Source: Phoronis pallida (taxonomy: Eukaryota; Phoronida; Phoronidae). From it: a DNA stretch of 14,075 nucleotides. Shown here piece by piece: positions 9,801-14,075 of the stretch (position 1 is its first letter; each line of letters starts with the position of its first letter). The notes under the pieces were generated by a model. The model saw only the letters and a program-made list of their open reading frames with translations, did not search any database and was not told the DNA's origin. The stretch lies in assembly GCA_028565715.1 (NCBI GenBank), contig JAOXYC010102221.1:1-14075 (forward strand). Direction: 5' to 3'. Made by a program: the position numbers and the translations under genes.

Positions 9801-12800
9801 TGGAACTTAGGTCCGAAAGCCTTCCGAATTAGCGATCTACTTTTATCAACACTAAAAATGAAATAATCAAGTTTTAGTTGATGGCGTTAAAAAGCTTTTT
9901 TATCACCAAACAGTCGTTTGGAATACTGAGCAAACCTACAAATGACGCACTAGGTCTTTTGAACGAAATTCTGGCACGGTAACATTCACAAATGCATCAT
10001 TAAAGTAATGAATGTTGTGCGTCCTGTGATTGATCGTTAGAACCATATTGTTTAATCAATTCATATCACATTCTAATGTTCGTGTATTTACATAATCATA
10101 AAAGCAAAGATATTTGAAATACTTACAACAATTTCAAAGTATGATACGATGTTTTGACTTTCCTTATTGTATCGAAAACCGAGTTGAAAGTGTCGACAAA
10201 GGGTTCTCCAAGAGTAGCAATATCTTTAAGTGGGTTAAACGTGTCTTTTAACATCTGCAGAAACTTTCCCGCAATCTCCCTTTCTTGCTCATCCTGCAAA
10301 AGGTAATTTAAAGAGCCCCTTGACCTCATTCTAGTATAGCGTCGTTAACAACAACAATGTGATTTCAGTAAGGTGATAGAAAAACAATGAGGCTATACTA
10401 AATTTCTGTACCCATGCAGTTTGGAAGGTGCCGCAGCGCAGTCACAGCAAAATGTACATACAGTGATAGATGAATTTCATATAATTATTGAAGCTCTAAT
10501 GTTAGCTCTAGTTATTTTACGTCAACTATTATCAAGTAGGGTTAGAAAAGTTGGCCAATACAACGTGATTCCTTTCTCATCTCTTCAGCGTTTGATTTCT
10601 GCAATTTGGGGGCTTGAACGAGTTTTTGCAAATTTTCGATTATCAATAAAAACATCAAGTTCCAAGTTAGTGCATATGGTCGATTTAATTTTGATTTACT
10701 CAACAAAATAGTGAACCTTCTAAAATTGCAATTATACCTGTGTTAAAATACCATCTCCTGGTCCCACACGTCGGTCAACAGGAACTTGGCTATTATTGCG
10801 TAGATTCTTGATAAATGAAGACACTTCTACCATTGCAGTTTGAAGATCATCTAATAGAAATGTTAACTCCTCGCCGGGATTCATCCAGTAGGGTTGCTCA
10901 CCTAAGAAGTCGTCCAAGTATATTTTAAAATGCAAGGCGAGAATTTTTGTAAATGTATTTTGAGTATTCCTGGGTGACTTCGTTTCCACCATGACATATA
11001 TTGCGTGGATACATCGTATTAACTTTCTCGTCTCTTCTCTTTTTGTAAGTAACCATTTTAAAACATCTTGGAGAAGAATTTAGGTCTCCTGCTCTCGATT
11101 TCATTTTGATAATGTTCCTATGTTTACGAAGGAAGAATATCAAAAATATTCTCAACTATAATTTCAACTTTGAAGTTGGAAATGCAAATACATAAACATG
11201 TCGTACTCTACAAGTAAATGTAGAATAAAGTCAGGTCACTGAGCGACCCAATTGTGGGAATTGGCTTTTGCTTTTAGGCTTTTTACTGCTGGTTTGTTAT
11301 AGGCTTAGTGTATGGCCAGTGCACCAACAATGAACAATACGGTTAAACTAACCCGACATGAAAAAACAACTCTCTTCAACTTTCTGCCTTGCGCCGATCA
11401 GCATGGAAACAGACATCTTTATGCTAGAAAATGAAAATAATCCATGCACAGCAACTTACATGTATAGTTCTTGTATATGATTTGGCTTGAATTTTCAGCT
11501 CTACACAGCGCCACCAATGGTACGATACCCGTGACCGGTGGTGCGGTATGCGTTAGTCATCGAAGTAAGTTGAATTCACATCGATAATTCCTTTTTTCTC
11601 CAATAGTTACGTGAATCGTACCAGACAGTCTTATTTATCGTACTGATACGATTCACAAGACTGGGTGTGGTAGGCTACGATTTTTGTGAGCCTGGATGTT
11701 TTCGTTCAAACGCGATGTCTGTACATATTTCTAACAGTATTTTAGAATTTGTTTTACTGAAATGAATAGCGTTCACTTCTGAGGTCGCAAGTTGGAAGCC
11801 CGGGTAGAGTTGGCGAGCATGAAAAAGAAAAACTCTCTTTCACCCCTATGCTCGGTGTCAGTGTCTTCACTCTATTGAAGTTTGGTTCAATCGCCAAAAT
11901 GAAGGTAGGTTTCGTCCTAGAAGGAAGAAAAAACGCTGGGACGCCTCCTCTCGCGAAAACCAGGAAACTATCTCCTACATCTAAAGATTATTGAGTGGGT
12001 GTTTACACTATTTTAGTTTACTTACTTTAATTTAGCTTTTAGAATGTTAGCAATAGACTCTTTTGGATTCCTCATCAGCTGCATTATCATCTCTTTTATT
12101 CCTTCCAGAGAATCCATAATCCTCTCTATAGCGAATGGAATCGTCACCGTTATAGCATCAATAACACTCTATAAGATAAATATTCCCATGAAAATGATCT
12201 TTGGTTTTTAATTTAAATGTTTGAAATGTGTTTTGTTTACAACGGCACAAGTACTGTGACGTTGAAACAAAGGCCTTTACCATCTTTAAAAAACATATGT
12301 AACGGTTCGGTCGTTTCTCCTATATGGATTGTTATACCCCTTTTCTTCCTCAATGGGATTTTCCTCCGGGTCTGTGGGGGAGGTTTTACTTAATTTGGAA
12401 TGGTACTGTTACTTACATTGTAAAAGTCCATAATGTCTCCCTTTAAGTCTTCAACAAAATATTTAAGTCTGTAGATGACCCTCTTTACTGCCCTGACCCA
12501 TGGTAGTCCACCGTAGTCGCTGACTTGTTTTGAGAATTTGATAATATTTTCGACTAGTCGCTTTAGTTTTTCTGGCAAAAGTCTAATGATTTTTATAAGT
12601 GTTTCCAGGATTCCTTTGATCCCGTGCTCTGAAAAAATAATAATAGCTATAGGCTCAAAGTAGGTTACCATAATTTCTAAATCAGCTGGACACTTTTCAA
12701 AACCGTATATAACCAACCTCTTTTAAGAATAGTTGATTACAATCATCCATTGTTTCCACAATTTCCATGAAAATGCACATGAAAATAAACAGCGAATAGC

Positions 12801-13514
12801 AAAACCCTCCGTTAATAAATCATTTCTTTTAAGTACAAATCATGTATTAACCCACCTTTTATCAATGCCACGACTTGCTTCAATGACTCAACAGCAGATA
12901 TGACTGGATCTACGACCGTATCGGCAATTCTTTCAAACACATTTGCCAAGTCAGAAATGTCGTTGATACCAAAGTCCTAACATACAAATGTCCAAGGCAC
13001 ATGTTAGGAATACGCCCAAAATACAAAGTTTTTAATGAAAATGAAGTTATTATTTACTTCCATAGTGATGTACTTACTTTACTTAGAGATTCTAAACTAT
13101 AAAACAGAAACAAAATTATTTTTGCAGGGTTTTGATGGTAGATAATATATCATGTCCGTGTATGGACATATTAATTGAATATCTCTTTTAACGGGCAGTT
13201 TAGCTTCCTCCATTACACGAAAGTACTAATAATACAATTTGAGACTAACATTAGTTTGATATCTCCGGTCGTGACGCCAAGACAACGTACAATTCAAAGA
13301 AAAATACGTGTGTCAAAAATATGATTTACCTTGTAGTTAGGGTGCTACTTAAGTGCAAATTAACTAACCTTCAGAACGTTCAAATTATACTCTATGTTCC
13401 CTCGATAGCATATTTCAGCATTGAATATGTTAAATTCCCAGTTAAACATGCCCAGCAAACCTTTAACGTAAGCCTGGTTATGAACGTCTATATCAAAGAA
13501 TCCAGACAACGGCT
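647..13514 (-). CDS. Large multi-exon gene, partial at both ends: helical region, M23/LECT2-like, Lys-rich, Cys module, beta region, PAN and FN3-like modules
   Basis: Proposed join on the minus strand, 5' to 3': 13514-13369, 12976-12856, 12628-12417, 12168-12026, 11423-11353, 11066-10738, 10293-10127, 9851-9686, 9377-8635, 8345-8074, 7218-7015, 6574-6368, 5849-5707, 5524-5362, 4593-4523, 4133-3976, 3816-2665, 2370-2276, 1927-1394, 1216-1039, 831-647. Every junction has GT and AG ends and a compatible phase, giving one uninterrupted frame of about 1,820 residues. Domain content changes from helical to M23-like to beta to FN3-like/PAN. The C-terminal third carries several NxS/T sequons, consistent with a secreted or surface protein. 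No initiator ATG with a signal peptide and no terminal stop is visible, so the gene extends past both window edges. I do not recognise the full protein. Two neighbouring genes cannot be fully excluded without transcript data, but unbroken phase argues for one. Confidence 0.75.
1039..1216 (-). CDS. Exon 20 (residues 1700-1759): module boundary and start of a further FN3-like module
   Basis: Acceptor TTGTTTTTAG and donor GATGA|GTATGA bound 178 nt, phase 1 to phase 2. It encodes the boundary DTTPP near residue 1715 and then SLCAHWKDFYDPDTGVDE, a second copy of the AHW...F.D..TG(I/V) core seen in exon 19. The donor splits the module at the same strand that exon 21 continues. Confidence 0.75.
1394..1927 (-). 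CDS. Exon 19 (residues 1522-1700): FN3-like modules
   Basis: 534 nt from a weak acceptor (TATATTTGAAG) to AAAG|GTAACT, phase 1 to phase 1. It carries the core of one FN3-like module (AHWDGFHDDETGIWGYTWAA, later PYFVTVQALNN), the boundary DTESP near residue 1611, and most of a second module (SDSLSGISRVDFGLG, then VWVRLRAVDK). The W-x-x-F-x-D-x-x-(S/T)-G-I pattern is common in invertebrate FN3-like extracellular repeats. Two sequons (NVS, NDT) are present. Confidence 0.8.
1928..2275 (-). other. Intron between exons 18 and 19
   Basis: 348 bases with nonconsensus ends (GTTCAG at the 5' end, TTGAAG at the 3' end). A plus-strand frame crosses it but has no supported start, splice context or recognisable product. 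I see nothing else here. Confidence 0.55.
2276..2370 (-). CDS. Exon 18 (residues 1490-1522): strand segment of an FN3-like module
   Basis: Acceptor TTAACTTTTCAG is good. The donor, CTCAG|GTTCAG, is weak. The 95 nt run from phase 2 to phase 1 and encode IITDGVGSRTVLNGHERMID and a little more. It is supported by homology within the protein: the junction with exon 19 reads DLDYTMSNNYISAHWDGF, which lines up without gaps with DEQFQSDNTSLCAHWKDF in exon 20. A better-looking donor 40-odd bases downstream is in the wrong phase. Confidence 0.65.
2665..3816 (-). CDS. Exon 17 (residues 1106-1490): end of beta region, FN3-like modules with an embedded PAN/Apple-like module
   Basis: This is the longest exon (1152 nt). 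Its acceptor is TTTTGCAATTTCAG (phase 2) and its donor is CACAG|GTAAGT (phase 2). It opens with the last amphipathic strands (IRLDVVLVPIRLKLSAYV). DTSPP near residue 1159 marks the edge of an FN3-like module that includes FAIGSHPGG and YWTVKVRNSQGL. Residues 1348-1405 (2919-3092) look like a PAN/Apple module: four cysteines in the order HC, EC, KCISFDYD, ECLL. After it comes the tail of another FN3-like module (IYYVNVHLTN) and DFTPPEPG near residue 1450. NxS/T sequons (NLS, NVT) support an extracellular location. The sequence is open throughout. Confidence 0.85.
3976..4133 (-). CDS. Exon 16 (residues 1054-1106): amphipathic beta strands
   Basis: Acceptor TTTTTTGCAG and donor GG|GTGAGC bound 158 nt, phase 0 to phase 2. 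It begins AEVTPFIGAKVYGKVALDIF and continues with alternating hydrophobic and polar residues ending KFPLDVG. Together with exons 14, 15 and the start of 17 it forms a beta-rich region of about 150 residues with no assigned family. Confidence 0.75.
4162..4234 (+). repeat. tRNA-like sequence (SINE head or tRNA pseudogene) in an intron
   Basis: An A box (TAGTTCAGTTGGTAGAG, from 4169) and a B box (GGTTCAATTCC, 4213-4223) are both intact and correctly spaced. The anticodon arm is TCTGA, loop CCGGCAA, TCAGA, and the T arm is CTGGG, TTCAATT, CCCAG. The loop would read anticodon GGC, but position 33 is C and not the conserved U, and the acceptor halves (GAATAGA, TTCAGTT) pair badly. So this is not a normal functional tRNA. 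It lies antisense to the host gene in the intron between exons 15 and 16. No clear tail or target-site duplication was found. Confidence 0.65.
4523..4593 (-). CDS. Exon 15 (residues 1030-1053), short beta exon
   Basis: A strong acceptor (TTCTTTTCTTCTTCCAG) and donor ACC|GTGAGT bound 71 nt, phase 1 to phase 0. The product, AFGAKGALGVGLKLGACFLS plus a few residues, alternates Gly/Ala with hydrophobic residues as in stacked amphipathic strands. It matches the style of exons 14 and 16. Confidence 0.7.
4594..5361 (-). other. Intron between exons 14 and 15
   Basis: 768 AT-rich bases. Two copies of TACATGTA (4899, 5048) occur. Plus-strand frames at 5099-5287 and onward are low-complexity or shadows of exon 14. 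No further exon or element is supported. Confidence 0.5.
5362..5524 (-). CDS. Exon 14 (residues 976-1030)
   Basis: Acceptor CTCGTTTCAG and donor TTTG|GTATGT bound 163 nt, phase 0 to phase 1. The product runs from a helix (LMSNRELFMETL) through a short loop with one cysteine (DDICVDGSF) into alternating strands ending LGPVSLRFG. It begins the beta-rich region that continues through exon 17. Confidence 0.75.
5707..5849 (-). CDS. Exon 13 (residues 928-975)
   Basis: Acceptor TTTTTACTCAG and donor GCG|GTATGG bound 143 nt, phase 1 to phase 0. It begins PRDDGTSNQVLSMKLEDFSY and continues into a charged helix (RRTLLNFMNELRAGALDA). No family is recognised. Its phases match both neighbours. Confidence 0.75.
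5850..6367 (-). other. Intron between exons 12 and 13
   Basis: 518 AT-rich bases in which I see no coding segment, no clear repeat and no RNA gene. The frame of exon 12 stays open about 60 bases into it, to an unused donor-like GTAAGG. Confidence 0.5.
6368..6574 (-). CDS. Exon 12 (residues 859-928): rest of the cysteine module
   Basis: Acceptor ATTTTTGCAG and donor TCAG|GTATAT bound 207 nt, phase 1 to phase 1. It begins AAYTFNFPVGGFGEMVGAAA and then carries three cysteines (RLCSVYFPSC, SKTC). The frame stays open to another donor (TTG|GTAAGG near 6313), but that one is in phase 0 and does not fit exon 13, so I chose the GTATAT donor. Confidence 0.7.
6732..6985. mobile_element. Foldback (MITE-like) element in an intron
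   Basis: A left arm (TGAGTCCTTTGATGAACA at 6757 and following, AACTTGCATCTGAGT) reappears inverted on the right, ending TGTTCATCAAAGGACTCA at 6959. The match continues, less perfectly, outwards to about 6732 and 6985 (AGTTGATTT is shared) and inwards through the GGTGATTTGA region. A central palindrome, CTTGCTTAAGCAAG, lies at 6858-6871. If the element proper is 6757-6959, it is flanked by TA on both sides, as in Tc1/mariner-derived MITEs. If the longer arms are the true ends, no clear duplication is visible. No transposase is encoded. Confidence 0.7.
7015..7218 (-). CDS. Exon 11 (residues 791-859): cysteine-containing module
   Basis: Acceptor TTATTATATTTCAG and donor C|GTAAAT bound 204 nt, phase 1 to phase 1. 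The product has the pattern C-x14-C-x5-C-x4-C (ends CQLHADCRGLTCG) and then a strand-like segment and one more cysteine (YNTCSREVDV). A stop follows the donor in frame. The C-x-GL-x-C spacing resembles small disulphide knots in secreted proteins, but I cannot name a family. The next exon adds more cysteines, so the module probably spans the intron. Confidence 0.75.
7280..7380. repeat. Palindromic repeat cluster A
   Basis: The motif is a palindrome centred on CCATGG, with arms reading GGGCGCTCTTTCGGAAA outwards. Cluster A has a half unit at 7280-7300, an imperfect full palindrome at 7330-7355 (GGGCCCTCTTTAGG in the right arm) and a half unit at 7362-7380. It lies in the intron between exons 10 and 11. 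The frames it opens on the minus strand are by-products of the repeat. Confidence 0.75.
7705..7843. repeat. Palindromic repeat cluster B
   Basis: Same family as cluster A, about 330 bases away. It has a half unit at 7705-7724, a near-perfect palindrome at 7760-7785, a perfect 26-base palindrome at 7797-7822 centred on CCATGG, and a half unit at 7827-7843. The GC content is far above the surrounding intron. The units could be the ends of one insertion spanning both clusters, or an expanding palindromic repeat. Confidence 0.75.
8074..8345 (-). CDS. Exon 10 (residues 700-791): basic helical segment
   Basis: Acceptor TTTTTCTTTTAG and donor AAAG|GTGCGA bound 272 nt, phase 2 to phase 1. The sequence is helical and basic (LDRLDINKFKIQKILNILEE; then SPSKLRSMLKRKDLKPKGSF). 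It has a death-domain-free, unassigned character and no cysteine. The join with exon 9 gives KQKRRPP, a run of basic residues that a proprotein convertase might cut, although the P4 position is Lys and not the preferred Arg. Confidence 0.75.
8635..9377 (-). CDS. Exon 9 (residues 453-700): C-terminal half of M23/LECT2-like domain plus Lys-rich linker
   Basis: The exon starts after ATGCAG, so the ATG at 9383 belongs to the intron. It ends at CG|GTGAGG in phase 2. Residues 453-545 complete the M23-like domain: SPVMGIIKK, then FVNAGDPIG (the usual V-x-x-G-x-x-I-G hairpin), FIHLV in place of the HxH motif, and finally DPTQYL. Residues 572-650 (about 9020-8784) hold 32 lysines in 79 positions, with the motif PSKIK occurring twice. 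An acidic patch (DVDVNDEDLV) and a further basic helix follow. A TGA overlaps the donor, so retention of this intron would end the protein right after KQKR. Confidence 0.8.
9378..9685 (-). other. Intron splitting the M23-like domain
   Basis: 308 AT-rich bases between the two halves of the M23-like domain, phase 0. An ATG immediately before the acceptor is intronic. No other content is seen. Confidence 0.6.
9686..9851 (-). CDS. Exon 8 (residues 397-452): N-terminal half of a degenerate M23/LECT2-like domain
   Basis: Acceptor ATTTCATTTTTAG and donor CAG|GTAAAT bound 166 nt, phase 2 to phase 0. After a basic stretch the product reads CADGNYPSKSRANLDGVHIT. This resembles the start of M23 (LytM/lysostaphin) and LECT2 domains, where a Cys or Gly turn is followed by Arg-x-H-x-G-V-D-I. 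The usual zinc ligands appear replaced: Leu at the His position (about residue 442) and His at the Asp position (about residue 446). The fold assignment rests on the pattern GV(D/H)I, then (A/S)PxxGxI in the next exon, and DPxxYL at the end. Activity as a peptidase is unlikely. Confidence 0.7.
10127..10293 (-). CDS. Exon 7 (residues 342-397): last helical exon before the M23-like domain
   Basis: Acceptor AATTACCTTTTGCAG and donor TTGTT|GTAAGT delimit 167 nt, phase 0 to phase 2. It begins DEQEREIAGKFLQMLKDTFN and is helical throughout, with a Gly-Glu-Pro break. It joins in phase with the M23-like exon that follows. Confidence 0.8.
10294..10737 (-). other. Intron between exons 6 and 7
   Basis: 444 bases. 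A plus-strand frame at 10421-10711 is open for 96 codons and is rather hydrophobic, but it starts with TTG, matches no family I know and lies inside an intron of the opposite strand. I treat it as chance. Confidence 0.5.
10738..11066 (-). CDS. Exon 6 (residues 232-341): helical region
   Basis: The frame is open from the acceptor TTCTTCTCCAAG to the donor CAG|GTATAA (329 nt, phase 1 to phase 0). An in-frame stop sits just upstream of the acceptor. It encodes helices (VLKWLLTKREETRKLIRCIH) and then a Gly/Pro-containing link (GEQPYWMNPGEELTFLLDDL) and another helix. A shorter version starting at 10969 (CCCAG|G) would fit exon 4 directly, but its acceptor lacks a pyrimidine tract. Confidence 0.65.
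11353..11423 (-). CDS. Exon 5 (residues 208-232), short linking exon
   Basis: This 71-nt exon was inferred because exon 4 ends in phase 2 and exon 6 starts in phase 1. It has a strong acceptor (TTTTCATTTTCTAG) and the donor G|GTTAGT, the same hexamer used by exon 1. The product begins IKMSVSMLIGARQKVEESCF and joins to VLKWLLTKREETRKL in the next exon as a plausible continuous helix. An in-frame stop follows the donor. It is less certain than its neighbours because it is small and was found by phase. Confidence 0.55.
11611..11656. repeat. 10-bp inverted repeat
   Basis: GTGAATCGTA (11611-11620) and TACGATTCAC (11647-11656) are exact reverse complements around a 26-base loop. ATCGTA or TACGAT also occurs at about 11521, within the loop (TATCGTACT) and at about 11676, so this may be part of a larger degenerate repeat. 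It could be a remnant of a mobile element. Confidence 0.55.
11758..11916 (-). other. Possible 159-nt cassette exon or repeat-derived open frame
   Basis: A very strong acceptor (TTTTTTCTTCCTTCTAG) is followed by 53 open codons, then TTTCA|GTAAAA, a weak donor. Both ends are in phase 2, so including it would keep the frame between exons 4 and 5. The product is Ser/Thr/Pro-rich with two cysteines (LTPSIGVKESFSFSCSPTLP, then TCDLRSERYSF), unlike its helical neighbours. It may instead be a fragment of a transposable element. I have not included it in the gene model. Confidence 0.3.
12026..12168 (-). CDS. Exon 4 (residues 161-208): amphipathic helices
   Basis: Acceptor TTTATCTTATAG and donor AAA|GTAAGT bound 143 nt, entering in phase 0 and leaving in phase 2. 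The product has two helices, beginning SVIDAITVTIPFAIERIMDS, with a Met-rich hydrophobic face in the second. It continues the helical region of exon 3. The next exon must supply one base to complete a codon, which exon 5 does. Confidence 0.75.
12417..12628 (-). CDS. Exon 3 (residues 90-160): amphipathic helices
   Basis: A good acceptor (TTATTATTTTTTCAG) and donor (AAT|GTAAGT) flank 212 nt, entering in phase 1 and leaving in phase 0. The encoded segment is a run of Leu/Ile/Lys-rich amphipathic helices (for example GILETLIKIIRLLPEKLKRL), followed by a short Gly-Gly-Leu-Pro-Trp turn and another helix. There is no membrane-length uncharged stretch, so helical packing is more likely than a transmembrane segment. 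Confidence 0.8.
12856..12976 (-). CDS. Exon 2 (residues 50-90): amphipathic helix
   Basis: Acceptor GTATGTTAG and donor AAAAG|GTGGGT delimit 121 nt, entering in phase 0 and leaving in phase 1. The product begins DFGINDISDLANVFERIADT and continues as a heptad-like helix of alternating acidic and hydrophobic residues. It opens the helical region that fills the next five exons. Confidence 0.75.
12977..13368 (-). other. Intron between exons 1 and 2
   Basis: 392 AT-rich bases. A possible 19-nt mini-exon (acceptor TGTTTTATAG, donor AAA|GTAAGT near 13079-13097) has good sites but cannot keep the phase between exons 1 and 2, so it is left out. Confidence 0.45.
13369..13514 (-). CDS. Exon 1 in window (residues 1-49)
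   Basis: The block starts after an acceptor (TTTGTTTATTTAG) in phase 1 and ends at the donor AAG|GTTAGT in phase 0. The frame closes with a stop soon after the donor. It encodes a mixed, aromatic-rich segment (PLSGFFDIDVHNQAYVKGLL onward) with one cysteine near the end. No family is recognised. Because the exon starts in phase 1, at least one upstream coding exon must lie beyond 13514, and I could not find it before the window edge. Confidence 0.7.
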
Positions 13515-14075
13515 CTAAATAAACAAAATGATAACTGCGTTTTGTGATTGCCTGAAAGGTCAGATACAAGAGGAGCACTCTCGAAAATATGTTGGCACGC
13601 TCTTCCCTAAAGTAGCGGGTAGGCTGTGGATGTTTTTTTAAATGGGTAGAAAAGAACCCTTTTTAAAAAATGTTACTCTATTGAAGGCACCTACGTTTGA
13701 CGACCACAATAATGGACAGGGCTGGAATATCGTGCCACCCATACTATTTGACATATTGCAATGTTCGTGTGACAAGCTCGACTACAATTTTCTTTGAGAG
13801 TGGTCTCCCTCGATTTATAATTGAAGATGATTGTCTTTCAATGGTCGTTATTACAGGACATTAAATGGAACTCGTTGCAAGTAATGGTGTCTACACACTA
13901 TTTGCTGTCCCTATTTAAACGTAGGCCTAAATAGAACGATAACATATGTTGTCGCAACGACGTTATAAGGCATGACATGTTTCACAGTTGACCTCATAAT
14001 AGACTATGTGCTGGGGGGCTCCCCGTGTGAAAATTATGTACCCTAAGTTACTCTTCATAGTTATGAACTAGTTCA
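13515..14075. other. Upstream intron, no exon seen
   Basis: Exon 1 needs an upstream exon ending in phase 1. I found no convincing coding block or promoter in this AT-rich stretch, which is probably intron. The window ends in the palindrome TGAACTAGTTCA. Confidence 0.45.

Larger units (their letters stand above)
11424..12025 (-). other. Intron between exons 4 and 5
   Basis: 602 bases, moderately GC-rich in the middle. It contains the inverted repeat at 11611-11656 and the possible cassette exon at 11758-11916. Otherwise nothing is supported. Confidence 0.5.

Noticed and set aside
10421-10711. Plus-strand hydrophobic protein of 96 codons
   Set aside because: It begins with TTG, lies within an intron on the other strand, shows no splice or promoter context and resembles nothing known to me.
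13079-13097. 19-nt mini-exon with good acceptor and donor
   Set aside because: It cannot keep the frame between exons 1 and 2, which join directly in phase 0.
1-14075. Bacterial features such as operons, CRISPR arrays or ribosome binding sites
   Set aside because: The coding signal is split by spliceosomal introns, and no evenly spaced direct repeats or bacterial gene layout are present.

Overview
The window looks like animal nuclear DNA. It is AT-rich, the coding signal is broken into short blocks, and those blocks are bounded by GT/AG splice sites with pyrimidine tracts. The introns hold a tRNA-like sequence, a foldback element and palindromic repeats. The protein content (FN3-like tandem modules, a PAN/Apple-like module, an M23/LECT2-like fold) suggests a marine invertebrate. 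Several copies of the palindrome TACATGTA make me lean toward a mollusc, but this is only an impression and nothing here proves the phylum.

Almost everything codes for one large gene on the minus strand, entering at about 13514 and leaving at about 647. I chained 21 exons whose reading frames and splice phases agree at all 20 junctions, giving about 1,820 residues. Neither the true start nor the stop codon is visible, so both ends lie outside the window. Approximate order, N- to C-terminal: a short mixed segment (13514-13369); a long amphipathic-helical region (12976-10127); a degenerate M23-peptidase/LECT2-like domain (9851 to about 9100); a strongly basic linker that is about 40% lysine (about 9020-8784); a second helical, basic segment (8345-8074); a cysteine-containing module (7218-6368); a region of alternating hydrophobic strands (5849 to about 3700); and FN3-like modules separated by D-T-x-P-P type boundaries, with a PAN/Apple-like module between two of them (about 3656-647). 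NxS/T sequons in the C-terminal third suggest an extracellular protein. I do not recognise the whole architecture as a named gene.

Non-coding content: a two-hairpin, GC-richer stretch at 235-386; a tRNA-like SINE head or tRNA pseudogene at 4162-4234; a foldback MITE-like element near 6732-6985; two clusters of a CCGAAAGAGCGCCCATGGGC-type palindrome at 7280-7380 and 7705-7843; an inverted repeat at 11611-11656; and a possible 159-nt cassette exon or repeat-derived frame at 11758-11916. The remaining introns show nothing I can support.
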